Shown here one piece after another: positions 25,309 to 33,978 of a DNA stretch of 64,000 nucleotides. The notes below the pieces were generated by a model. It did not search any database and had not been told where the DNA came from. It saw nothing but the letters and a program-made list of their open reading frames with translations. The stretch comes from Winogradskyella sp. UBA3174 (GTDB lineage Bacteria; Bacteroidota; Bacteroidia; Flavobacteriales; Flavobacteriaceae). The stretch covers positions 18,995-82,994 of the forward strand of contig NZ_DEXW01000062.1 of NCBI RefSeq assembly GCF_002364335.1, read 5' to 3'. Both the position numbers and the translations under genes were made by a program. Every line of letters begins with the position of its first letter. Position 1 is the stretch's first letter.

Positions 25309-26301
25309 TTAAAATTTAGTTTGCTTTTTAATAAAATAAGACCATACTATTGAGTTAGACTCTTGATAATTAGAACGTTTACTGAGTTGTTTACGGTGCT
25401 GTAATACACGCCTTAAATTAGCGTAAAAAGAGATGTGTGCTTTAAATATGGCAAGAAAATAGTTAGGTTTTAGTTGTAGTAAAAATCGTAGCGCAGTAAT
25501 ACCATCTAAACTCATTCTTATAATAGTCCTTATAAAGACCTGTTTATCAGTGTTTTTTACTAAAGTGAATAGACTATTTCTAAAATTTAGATATGTTTTT
25601 TTAGGATTCGAGTTGCTTAAAGTTGCACCACCTACATGGTATACTGTAGAAGTTCCGATATACTTTGTTTTATAATTTGTATTAAAAGCACGCCAACACA
25701 AATCAATTTCTTCCATGTGCGCAAAGTAAGATTCATCAAAACCATTTAAGGTTTTAAAAACGTCGTTTCTAATAAATAAGCAAGCACCAGAAGCCCAAAA
25801 AATATCTTTTGTATCGTTGTATTGCCCTTCGTCTTTTTCAATAGTTTCAAAAATACGACCACGACAATATGGATAGCCATATTTATCTATAAAACCACCT
25901 GCTGCACCAGCATATTCAAAGTAAGACTTGTTTTTAAAGTCTAATATTTTAGGTTGAATAATTGCTGTGTTTACGTCTTCGTTAAATTCATCTAATATTG
26001 ATTGAAGCCAATTTTCGGTAACTTCAATATCACTATTCAATAAGCAGAGTAGTGGTTCTTCAATCTGTTTTAAAGCATCATTATAACCTTTAGCATAGCC
26101 TCCATTTTCTGAATTCTGAATTATTTTTACTATTGGAAAATGTTCAGAAACAAAAGCAACAGAATCATCGGTTGATGCATTATCAGCAACATAGATTTTA
26201 GCATTTTGCGAATGTTGTATAACTGAAGGTAAAAACTGTTCTAAGAGTGCTTTACCATTCCAGTTTAATATAACAATAGCTATGTCCTTTATTTCTAGCA
26301 T
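25309..26301 (-). CDS. Family 2 glycosyltransferase
   Basis: The 330-aa GT-A enzyme opens with DIAIVILNWNGKALLEQFLP and has YVADNASTDDSV, the DxD-like LLNSDIEVTE and the acceptor-side HMEEIDLCWRAF motif. This is the layout of rhamnosyltransferase-like cell-surface glycosyltransferases. A hydrophobic region near 270-300 may bind the membrane. Sugar and acceptor are unknown. It is adjacent to and directly downstream of the HsdR-N-like gene with no gap (start 26301, stop 26302). Confidence 0.9.
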   Translation of the reverse strand: MLEIKDIAIVILNWNGKALLEQFLPSVIQHSQNAKIYVADNASTDDSVAFVSEHFPIVKIIQNSENGGYAKGYNDALKQIEEPLLCLLNSDIEVTENWLQSILDEFNEDVNTAIIQPKILDFKNKSYFEYAGAAGGFIDKYGYPYCRGRIFETIEKDEGQYNDTKDIFWASGACLFIRNDVFKTLNGFDESYFAHMEEIDLCWRAFNTNYKTKYIGTSTVYHVGGATLSNSNPKKTYLNFRNSLFTLVKNTDKQVFIRTIIRMSLDGITALRFLLQLKPNYFLAIFKAHISFYANLRRVLQHRKQLSKRSNYQESNSIVWSYFIKKQTKF

Positions 26302-26751
26302 TTATTTACTCTTGTAATGAGGAATGTTTTCTAAAAACGCATACCGTTCTTCGTCTAAGTCCATTTCACAATAATAGTGATTTAAACCGTTAGTTACCAT
26401 TAAGTAAGATGCATTTAAGACTAAATTGTAACGTGCGATTTGATCAAAAGTAGTTTGATCTATTTTTATTTTATGTGATTTACACTCTACTATGAGATGA
26501 ATACTTCCATCAGAATTAAAAATGACGATGTCATAACGTTTCTTAAGTCCATTAATAGTTAATTCCTTTTCAACATTTATTAATGATTTAGGATACTTCT
26601 TTTCATTTATTAAATAATGAACACAATGCTGTCGTACCCATTCTTCGGGCTGAAGAATGATGAATTTTTTCCGAATGACATCAAAAATAGAAACTTTATT
26701 TTCTGTACTTTTGAAACGGTATTCAAACTTAGGAAAGTTGAGTTTTTGCAC
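26302..26751 (-). CDS. HsdR N-terminal-domain-like PD-(D/E)XK protein
   Basis: The 149-aa stand-alone protein corresponds to the restriction-subunit N-terminal domain of type I enzymes. Its nuclease core is KKRYDIVIFNSDGSIHLIVE followed by CKSHKI (Asp, then Glu-x-Lys), preceded by EEWVRQHCVHYLI. No helicase or methylase genes are near, so this is not a restriction system. It is a widespread single-gene protein in Bacteroidota with unknown function. It is coupled to the downstream glycosyltransferase gene and divergent from holA. Confidence 0.85.
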   Translation of the reverse strand: MQKLNFPKFEYRFKSTENKVSIFDVIRKKFIILQPEEWVRQHCVHYLINEKKYPKSLINVEKELTINGLKKRYDIVIFNSDGSIHLIVECKSHKIKIDQTTFDQIARYNLVLNASYLMVTNGLNHYYCEMDLDEERYAFLENIPHYKSK

Positions 26752-26769
26752 TACACAAAATTATAATTA

Positions 26770-26835
26770 TAATGTCACTTTGAGTGATTTTCGTGTAAAA
26801 TTTTATCGAGAATCTCTAGATACTTTAATATAATT
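26770..26835. repeat. Degenerate half-copy of the palindromic intergenic repeat
   Basis: GTCACTTTGAGTGATTTT, then GTAAAATTTTATCGAGAAT resembles the left half of the element at 6905-7028 in order and spacing. It lies in the gap between the HsdR-N-like gene and holA. Confidence 0.45.
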
Positions 26836-26865
26836 TAAAACTCGAACTCACAAACAGAGCATATA

Positions 26866-27873
26866 GTGGACGACGTAAAACAATTAGTTACAGCGATAAA
26901 AAAAGGTGATCTTAAACCTATCTATTTTTTAATGGGTGAGGAGGCTTATTATATTGATAAGATTTCAGACTTTATTGAAGCAAATGTTTTGGATGAAGCA
27001 GAGAAAGGTTTCAACCAAATGGTGCTTTATGGAAGAGATGTAACTATTGATGATATTGTAGGTAATGCCAAGCGTTACCCAATGATGGCAGAACGTCAAG
27101 TTATTATTGTAAAAGAAGCCCAAGACTTAAGCAGAACTATAGAAAAGTTGGTGCAATATGCTGAAAATCCGCAGCCATCAACTGTCTTAGTCTTAAATTA
27201 TAAATACAAAAAATTAGATAAGCGTAAAGCGTTATATAAGGCCATAACTAAAAATGGAGGTCTCGTTTTTGAAAGTAAAAAACTTTACGAGAACCAAGTT
27301 CCAGATTGGATTAGACGCGTATTAAAGGGGCAAGATTATGATATCTCGCCAAAGGCTGCACAAATGCTTGTGGAATTTTTAGGAACAGATTTAGGTAAAG
27401 TAAATAACGAACTTAATAAATTGAAAATAGTTTTACCCAAAGGTACACTCATTACACCAGAGCATATTGAGGAAAATATAGGTATTAGTAAAGATTTTAA
27501 TAATTTCGAATTACGAAAAGCTGTTGGTGAAAAAAATATTGTTAAGGTTTTTCAAATAGCAAAGTATTTTGCAGATAACCCAAAGGACAATCCTATGGTG
27601 GTAACGGTTGCATTACTTTTTAATTTTTTCTCACAGATATTACATATTCATGGTATGAATGATAAGTCACCAAGATCTGTTGCGTCTGCTATAAGAGTAA
27701 GTCCATATTTTGTAAATGAATATATTACTGCTGCTAGAAATTACCCTATGAAAAAAGTGAGCCAAGTTATTGGTTTACTTCGCGAGTTTGATGTTAAAAG
27801 TAAAGGTGTTGGCTCTAAGGCAATGCCAGAACGTGACTTGTTAAAAGAATTGTTAGTTAGGATAATGGAATAG
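26866..27873 (+). CDS. holA: DNA polymerase III subunit delta
   Basis: The 335-aa clamp-loader subunit carries LKPIYFLMGEEAYYIDKISD (13-32), YPMMAERQVIIVKEAQDL and LVEFLGTDLGKVNNELNKL, all typical of HolA. The C-terminal helical collar domain (about 215-335) is present. It opens the sliding clamp during replication. The start is GTG at 26866 (VDDVKQLV read as MDDVKQLV). It is a single gene, with a T9SS protein gene convergent downstream. Confidence 0.92.
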   Translation: MDDVKQLVTAIKKGDLKPIYFLMGEEAYYIDKISDFIEANVLDEAEKGFNQMVLYGRDVTIDDIVGNAKRYPMMAERQVIIVKEAQDLSRTIEKLVQYAENPQPSTVLVLNYKYKKLDKRKALYKAITKNGGLVFESKKLYENQVPDWIRRVLKGQDYDISPKAAQMLVEFLGTDLGKVNNELNKLKIVLPKGTLITPEHIEENIGISKDFNNFELRKAVGEKNIVKVFQIAKYFADNPKDNPMVVTVALLFNFFSQILHIHGMNDKSPRSVASAIRVSPYFVNEYITAARNYPMKKVSQVIGLLREFDVKSKGVGSKAMPERDLLKELLVRIME

Positions 27874-27912
27874 TTCTTATAACTAAATTATAAACTTGTT
27901 TCATAACCCCAA

Positions 27913-29004
27913 TTAATGATTTATAATCAATCGCTTGGTTATAAATTCACTAGTACTTTTTCCTTGAATCTTAATCAAATGAATTCCAGAATTCAGATCA
28001 GAAATATCAATATGTTTGTCTGTTGATGTTTTTACCAATTGTCCGGTAATTGTATAAAACTCTGTTTTACAATTAGTATGACTTAAGATGATAGTGTTAT
28101 TTGCCGGGTTTGGATAAAAAGAAAATGAAGCCTCATCCTCTTGCTGAATATTTAATGTAGAAACATTAAAGCTGTATAAGGCTTGTGTGTCAGAACCATT
28201 TTCTTCGCCAGAAATATAATATTCCGTAGCATTAATTGGTATTACAGCTTCTATCTGTGAAGAACTATTGGCAGGAACAGTTACCGCTGTTTTCGTAATA
28301 GTTCCATTAGAAAATAGACCACTACTAAATGTATCTAACTGAACGATAAAAGCTCCGTTTAAATCATAGCCACAAAGTAGAATTTCATTAGCAATAGTAT
28401 TGTAAGATCCACTTGTAATTAGCCCTTGACTATCAAAATTATCAATTAACGTCGCTGTTTGTGTTCCAGGTTCTTTAGATAGTTCATAGATGTTAGTTCT
28501 TCCATCTATCCAATTCTTACTAAATATATAAAGCTGATTATTAAAATATAATAAAGCTTCAGCATCAAAATTTGTTACAAATGGATTTGTTGAAAAATCT
28601 GTTTGATCATTATAAGTGTAATTAATAACTTCTGCAGTAATAGATGTACTATTGAAATAGTCAGAAATTAAAATACGATATATTTTTAGGTCTGTTCTAT
28701 CTCCTTCAAAATTGCCAAAATCACCAATGTATATGTAAGTGCCATCTTGTGTGAGATCTTCCCAGTCTATATTTGTAGCATTCGTTATTGTAACGGTTCT
28801 AGTTACATTACCAGTAGTGATGCTAACATCAAATAATTGATTAGTTGTGCCAGAATCATTATGTGTTATTAGCGTGTTGTTTATAAATAATAACCCTGAG
28901 GTTTCATTAACAGTAGCGTCGAGATTAGTCTCTAGTATTAGCTGTTGCGCAGAACTAATTAAGAAAGAGCAGGCAATAAGTATATTAACAGCTATAAATT
29001 TCAT
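27913..29004 (-). CDS. Secreted protein with T9SS type A sorting domain
   Basis: The 363-aa protein has a signal peptide (MKFIAVNILIACSFLISSAQ), a beta-rich body of beta-propeller type (ETSGLLFINNTLITHNDSG near the start, WEDLTQDGTYIYIGDFGN) and a C-terminal type IX secretion signal of about 75 residues: SFSFYPNPANNTIILS, YTITGQLVKT and LNSGIHLIKIQG. It is expected at the cell surface or secreted. The substrate or ligand of the propeller is unknown. Confidence 0.9.
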   Translation of the reverse strand: MKFIAVNILIACSFLISSAQQLILETNLDATVNETSGLLFINNTLITHNDSGTTNQLFDVSITTGNVTRTVTITNATNIDWEDLTQDGTYIYIGDFGNFEGDRTDLKIYRILISDYFNSTSITAEVINYTYNDQTDFSTNPFVTNFDAEALLYFNNQLYIFSKNWIDGRTNIYELSKEPGTQTATLIDNFDSQGLITSGSYNTIANEILLCGYDLNGAFIVQLDTFSSGLFSNGTITKTAVTVPANSSSQIEAVIPINATEYYISGEENGSDTQALYSFNVSTLNIQQEDEASFSFYPNPANNTIILSHTNCKTEFYTITGQLVKTSTDKHIDISDLNSGIHLIKIQGKSTSEFITKRLIINH

Positions 29005-29145
29005 AATAAAAAATTAGAAAGTATAAATGTAGCTATTCTCTAGATTTATAGTGTAAAAACATTTTAAAGGTAATTTATTTTTAGTCGTAACTTTATAAAA
29101 GTATTATTTTTACGGTGCTACAATATATACAACAAGAATCATTAC

Positions 29146-30720
29146 ATGAAAGTATTTTCGAAAGAACAAATTTACGAAGGAGATAAATTAACGACTGAGC
29201 GTCAAAAAATAGCGTCAACTGATTTAATGGAGCGTGCAGGAACTCAAATTTTTAATTGGATTCATACGCGTATGCAAGGTGCGCAAGTGCCTATTCATGT
29301 TTTTTGTGGTATAGGTAATAATGGAGGAGACGGTTTGGTTTTAGCACGTCATTTAATTACACATGGTTATAATGTAGTGACTTATATTATAAACTGCAGT
29401 GATAAGCGCTCTAAAGACTTCTTAATTAATTACGATCGTATTAAAAATGTGACAAAAGAGTGGCCAAAGATGTTGAGTTGCAAAAATGATTTTTCTGAAA
29501 TTATAATTGAAGAAAAAGATATTATTGTAGATGCTGTTTTTGGTATTGGTCTAAACAGACCACCAAATGATTGGATAAAAGAGTTATTTACAAGATTCAG
29601 AGCTTCTAAAGCATTTACGCTAGCCATAGATATTCCTTCAGGTTTACACACAGATAAACATGTAGAAGATGAAGATTCTATTGTGCACGCAAATTATACG
29701 TTGAGTTTTCAATCTCCTAAGTTGGTGTTTTTCTTACCAGAAACTGCAAAATATAGCATTCAGTGGGAAGTTTTAGATATTGGTATAGATCGCGATTATT
29801 TAATGCAGACTGAAACAGAAGTTGAATTAATTTCAAAATTAGAAGCGTTACCATTGTATAAACCAAGAGATAAATTTGCCCATAAAGGTGATTTTGGTCA
29901 TGTTTTAATTTTAGGTGGAAGCTATAGTAAAATAGGAGCTGTAAATTTAGCGAGTAGTTCAGCATTAAGTTCTGGTGCAGGTTTAGTCACAGCTTACATT
30001 CCTAAATGTGGTTACCACAGTATGCAAGCAGCATTACCAGAAATAATGGTGATTAGTGATGAAAATGAAACGACTATTTCTAATATTAATTTTGATATTG
30101 ATCCAACAGTTATTGGTGTTGGTGTAGGTCTTGGTACTGATGAAAAAACAGCTAAAACATTTGAAGATTTTTTAAATAATAATAAAAGACCTTTAGTCAT
30201 AGATGCTGATGCATTAAACCTTTTATCTAAAAAGAAATCATTATTAAAACGATTACCAAAGCAAACTGTTTTAACACCACATCTTGGAGAATTAGAACGA
30301 TTAGTAGGGAAGTGGTCAGATGATTTTGATAAATTAAAGAAGGTTAAAGCATTTTCAAAAAAGCACGATGTTATTGTATTAATAAAAGGAGCCAACTCTA
30401 TAACGGTATATAATGAAAAGCTATATATAAATACCACAGGAAATCCTGGTATGGCAACAGCTGGTTGTGGTGATGTTTTAACAGGAATTATATCTGGTCT
30501 AATTGCGCAAACTTATGAACCATTAGCTGCAACGTTACTGGGTACTTATTTACATGGCAAAGCAGCAGATATTGCTTTAGAAGATTACGGTTATCAGAGT
30601 TTGATAGCTAGTCATATTATAGCGACTATTGGACATGCTTATCTAGATTTATTTAAGCAGCCAGAAAAAGAGATAGAAGTTGAAGAGCATCAGCAAGAGC
30701 TTGAGGAAGAACAACGGTAG
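29146..30720 (+). CDS. nnr: Bifunctional NAD(P)H-hydrate epimerase / dehydratase
   Basis: The 524-aa fusion repairs hydrated NAD(P)H. The N-terminal YjeF_N epimerase domain (about 1-215) has HVFCGIGNNGGDGLVLARHL and AIDIPSGLHTD. The C-terminal ADP- or ATP-dependent dehydratase (about 230-505) has KGDFGHVLILGGS, VIDADALNLLS, TVLTPHLGELERL and NPGMATAGCGDVLTGIISG. The Glu-rich tail (EVEEHQQELEEEQ) is an extra. It is followed by an intrinsic terminator. Confidence 0.95.
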   Translation: MKVFSKEQIYEGDKLTTERQKIASTDLMERAGTQIFNWIHTRMQGAQVPIHVFCGIGNNGGDGLVLARHLITHGYNVVTYIINCSDKRSKDFLINYDRIKNVTKEWPKMLSCKNDFSEIIIEEKDIIVDAVFGIGLNRPPNDWIKELFTRFRASKAFTLAIDIPSGLHTDKHVEDEDSIVHANYTLSFQSPKLVFFLPETAKYSIQWEVLDIGIDRDYLMQTETEVELISKLEALPLYKPRDKFAHKGDFGHVLILGGSYSKIGAVNLASSSALSSGAGLVTAYIPKCGYHSMQAALPEIMVISDENETTISNINFDIDPTVIGVGVGLGTDEKTAKTFEDFLNNNKRPLVIDADALNLLSKKKSLLKRLPKQTVLTPHLGELERLVGKWSDDFDKLKKVKAFSKKHDVIVLIKGANSITVYNEKLYINTTGNPGMATAGCGDVLTGIISGLIAQTYEPLAATLLGTYLHGKAADIALEDYGYQSLIASHIIATIGHAYLDLFKQPEKEIEVEEHQQELEEEQR

Positions 30721-30723
30721 TAA

Positions 30724-30758
30724 TAAAAAAAGCCTTCAATTATTGAAGGCTTTTTTTA
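30724..30758. terminator. Bidirectional intrinsic terminator
   Basis: AAAAAAAGCCTTCAAT and ATTGAAGGCTTTTTTT form a perfect stem between the convergent nnr and TlpA-like genes. Confidence 0.9.
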
Positions 30759-30774
30759 TTACTAAAGATTTATG

Positions 30775-31815
30775 TTAGATATTTAAATCATTAAATAAAG
30801 CTACTAATTGAGAGCTTGATGGTCTTGGTGCATCTGCATTAACAATATTCCCATCGGGATCTATGAGTAAAAATCTTGGTATGCTATTAATTTTATAATC
30901 TTGTATAAATTGAGATCTAAAACCGTTATCAGCTATTAGTTGAATACCACCTAAGTTTTTATCTGCAATCATTTTTTTCCATCCTTTGTAGGCTTCAGCA
31001 GAATTTCCTTTATAACCTCTTCCTTCATCTACAGAAATACTAACAAAAGTTATATTTTTACCTTCAAATTGTTTCTCTAATTTTTGAAGAGATGGAATTT
31101 CTCTAATACACGGACCACACCATGTTGCCCAAACATCTATATAAATATATTTTCCTCTTAAATCTTCAAGAGACATATTACCTCCCGAAAAATTTTCATA
31201 TTCCCTAAAAGTAGGTGATGTTTGACCTTTAGCAAATAAGGTGCGCATAGCAATTTTAGGAGATAAAAATTTACGCATTTGTTGTATTGTGCCAACAATA
31301 TTATTATCCATAGCCACGACTTGAGCGGAATCTACTTCTGTATATTTTGTTTTTAGTCCTTCGTACGCAGATCTGTAATTTTCAATAGCGCTGTCTAAAT
31401 CTTTTTGAGTTCCGTTAGATATCAGTTCATCTGTAAAATAATTTCTAGAAATTAAATAAGATTGAACAGAAAAGTTATTCATATCTGATGCATCACCACC
31501 AAAAACCATAGCTTTATCAAAATCTCCGTAATTAGTATTTAAAGTAGATTCGTTGTTATTTTTTAAATACATAATACCATATTTATCACCATGTTGAAGG
31601 CTATAATCACCTTCATCAACTTTTAAAGTATCTTTAAAAATGCCGTCATCACCAAGCGTAATTATTTTTTCAAAGACTTTTCCTTTAAAAACTCTTAGAG
31701 TTTTATTTTCATGGGGGTTTTCAATTTTTCCAGAAAGTGTAACATAATCTTTGGGTGCTTTCTCTTTACATGCGATAAGGGTGATTACGATGCTAAGTGT
31801 TATTAATCTTTTCAT
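30775..31815 (-). CDS. TlpA-family disulfide reductase lipoprotein with DUF4369-like N-terminus
   Basis: The start at 31815 (MKRLITLSIVITLIACKEK) gives a lipoprotein signal with lipid Cys at 16. The open frame to 31839 adds eight residues and hides it. The first half is the DUF4369-like beta domain (VTLSGKIENPHENK). The C-terminal thioredoxin domain carries YIDVWATWCGPCIREIPSLQ (CxxC) and the cis-Pro in NSIPRFLLIDPDG. It is a periplasm-facing thiol oxidoreductase. It ends at the terminator shared with nnr. Confidence 0.9.
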   Translation of the reverse strand: MKRLITLSIVITLIACKEKAPKDYVTLSGKIENPHENKTLRVFKGKVFEKIITLGDDGIFKDTLKVDEGDYSLQHGDKYGIMYLKNNNESTLNTNYGDFDKAMVFGGDASDMNNFSVQSYLISRNYFTDELISNGTQKDLDSAIENYRSAYEGLKTKYTEVDSAQVVAMDNNIVGTIQQMRKFLSPKIAMRTLFAKGQTSPTFREYENFSGGNMSLEDLRGKYIYIDVWATWCGPCIREIPSLQKLEKQFEGKNITFVSISVDEGRGYKGNSAEAYKGWKKMIADKNLGGIQLIADNGFRSQFIQDYKINSIPRFLLIDPDGNIVNADAPRPSSSQLVALFNDLNI

Positions 31816-31989
31816 ATATTTTAATTTTTCAAAAATCAAAAATAAACATTTTAATTATGGCGATGTTTATTAAAGCAGAAAGCCTTCGGATGATTACAGT
31901 TTATTTTGATTGCATTTAAATGATTTATGAATATTTTGCCGTAAAACCCAAAAATATTCTCATTTTTGAAAGAATATAAACTATAAGGC

Positions 31990-33519
31990 ATGTCATCATA
32001 TCATATCATATCTTCAGAAGCTTTAGACATTGTAACGATTTACAATATTTTTGAAGACAACAAAAAATTAAAACTCTCTGATAAGTCTAAGCAGAAAGTG
32101 ATTGCTTGTAAAACATATTTAGACACTAAATTAGCGGATAACAAAAAGCCAATGTATGGTATTAATACAGGTTTTGGATCATTATATAATGTCAAAATAT
32201 CAGATAATGATTTATCCCAATTGCAAGAAAACTTAGTAATGTCTCATGCTTGTGGCACTGGTGAACGTGTGCCAGAGTCTGTAGTAAAAGTAATGTTGCT
32301 TTTGAAAATTCAGTCTCTAAGTTATGGACACAGTGGTGTGCAGTTAGATACAATTAATAGACTTATAGACTTTTTTAATAATGATATTTTCCCATTTGTT
32401 TATACTCAAGGCTCTTTAGGTGCATCTGGCGATTTAGCGCCTTTGGCACATTTAGCTTTACCACTTTTAGGAAAAGGAGAAGTAGTACATAATGAGAAAG
32501 AATATAACTCAGCAGATATATTAAAGGAGTTTAATTGGGTTCCAATAAAACTTGAAGCTAAAGAAGGTTTAGCCTTATTAAACGGTACTCAGTTTATGAG
32601 TGCTTATGGCGTTTATTTGTTATTAATGTCTCATAAAACATCATATTTAGCAGATATAATAGCAAGTATATCTTTAGATGCTTTTGATGGAAGATTAGAT
32701 CCTTTTCATGATTTAGTTCATCAGGTAAGACCTCATCCAGGTCAAAGAAAAGTAGCGAGACGTTTTAATGAGTTTTTAAAAGGAAGTGAACTTATTAAAC
32801 GCGAAAAAGAACATGTACAAGACCCATATTCTTTTCGTTGTATTCCGCAAGTTCATGGTGCAACAAAAGATACTTTAGATTTTGTGGAGAAGGTCATTTT
32901 AACTGAGATTAATTCGGTTACTGATAATCCTAATATTTTTCATGAAGAAGATTTAATTATTTCTGGCGGAAATTTTCATGGGCAACCTTTGGCTTTAGCT
33001 TTAGATTATTTAAAGATAGCCATGGCAGAGATTGGAAATATTTCTGAACGACGCGTTTTTCAATTGGTTTCTGGTTTAAGAGGTTTACCTGCATTTTTGG
33101 TGGATAATCCTGGATTAAATTCGGGTTTTATGATACCTCAATATACAGCAGCTAGCATAGTAAGTGCTAATAAACAATTAGCATCACCAGCGAGTATAGA
33201 TAGCATTGTTTCTAGTAACGGACAAGAAGATCACGTAAGTATGGGAGCAAATGCTGCAACACAAGCTTATACATTAATTAGAAATGTAGAACGTGTTGTT
33301 GCTATTGAATTGATGAATGCATCACAGGCATTAGAGTTTAGAAGACCTCTAAAAACATCTCCTTTTTTAGAATCTTTTTTACAGCAATACCGAAGTGTTG
33401 TACCTTTTGTTAAAATAGATAGAGTATTACATTACGATATAGAAGCGTCTATTCAGTTTTTAAAAGATGTAGATATTGAAATTGAAGAGTTATTTCTAAA
33501 TCATTATGATTTAAAATAG
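31990..33519 (+). CDS. hutH: Histidine ammonia-lyase
   Basis: The 509-aa enzyme of the aromatic amino acid lyase family has the autocatalytic MIO triad in GSLGASGDLAPLAHLALP (Ala-Ser-Gly) and further conserved segments YGINTGFGSLYNVKI, LLNGTQFMSAY, DNPNIF and NGQEDHVSMGAN. It deaminates histidine to urocanate. No other hut genes are in the window, so it is stand-alone here. The tail KDVDIEIEELF shows nothing odd. Confidence 0.92.
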   Translation: MSSYHIISSEALDIVTIYNIFEDNKKLKLSDKSKQKVIACKTYLDTKLADNKKPMYGINTGFGSLYNVKISDNDLSQLQENLVMSHACGTGERVPESVVKVMLLLKIQSLSYGHSGVQLDTINRLIDFFNNDIFPFVYTQGSLGASGDLAPLAHLALPLLGKGEVVHNEKEYNSADILKEFNWVPIKLEAKEGLALLNGTQFMSAYGVYLLLMSHKTSYLADIIASISLDAFDGRLDPFHDLVHQVRPHPGQRKVARRFNEFLKGSELIKREKEHVQDPYSFRCIPQVHGATKDTLDFVEKVILTEINSVTDNPNIFHEEDLIISGGNFHGQPLALALDYLKIAMAEIGNISERRVFQLVSGLRGLPAFLVDNPGLNSGFMIPQYTAASIVSANKQLASPASIDSIVSSNGQEDHVSMGANAATQAYTLIRNVERVVAIELMNASQALEFRRPLKTSPFLESFLQQYRSVVPFVKIDRVLHYDIEASIQFLKDVDIEIEELFLNHYDLK

Positions 33520-33520
33520 A

Positions 33521-33895
33521 TTAAGAATCAATTTTTAAAATAGTATCAGCCCAAGAAATAGCATTGTCTAAATCTGTAAATATTTCAAAAGGCTTATTAA
33601 AAAACATTTTTTCAATCTGAGCATTAATCTTAGCTTTATAATTGCTGGATACTACAGCAAAACCCTTTAAGGTTTCTATTTGAGACGTTTCATAATATAT
33701 TTTAGGATCTACAGAATATGAATTTATTCTATGAGTTATATAAACAAATGGTTTTTCCGAGAAATATTTATCAGCAACTTCCAAAAGCACATTATTGTGA
33801 TTTGGTGTGATATTTACTCCTTCTTTTATGACAACGACCAGATAATTATCATAAATCGTCATATCACAAAAATCAAACTGAAGGGATTCTTTCAT
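33521..33895 (-). CDS. STAS/SpoIIAA-like protein, paralogue of the 12439 gene
   Basis: The 124-aa protein shares with the 135-aa protein at 12439-12846 an early YDNYLVVVIKEGVNI strand, KPFVYITHRINSYSVDP and a Trp-containing C-terminal helix (DNAISWADTIL). The small alpha/beta pattern recalls STAS/SpoIIAA. The function is unknown. It lies downstream of clpC on the same strand, behind a terminator, and is convergent with hutH (1 base apart). Confidence 0.75.
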   Translation of the reverse strand: MKESLQFDFCDMTIYDNYLVVVIKEGVNITPNHNNVLLEVADKYFSEKPFVYITHRINSYSVDPKIYYETSQIETLKGFAVVSSNYKAKINAQIEKMFFNKPFEIFTDLDNAISWADTILKIDS

Positions 33896-33929
33896 AGTTA
33901 AATAGCTGTTATAGAACAGTTAAGGTACA

Positions 33930-33960
33930 AAAAAACTCCCCTAAAATAGAGGAGTTTGTA
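33930..33960 (-). terminator. Intrinsic terminator after clpC
   Basis: On the minus strand, AAACTCC pairs with GGAGTTT and a T-run follows (TTTTTTTGTACC). It lies between the clpC stop and the next minus-strand gene. Confidence 0.8.
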
Positions 33961-33978
33961 TAAATTATTTAAAACAAG

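Noticed and set aside
26302..26751. Restriction-modification system suggested by the HsdR-N-like protein
   Set aside because: It is a stand-alone nuclease-like domain without helicase, specificity or methylase genes nearby, in a housekeeping setting.
30012..30437. 141-aa minus-strand frame within nnr
   Set aside because: It is antisense to the conserved dehydratase domain and has no motif of its own.
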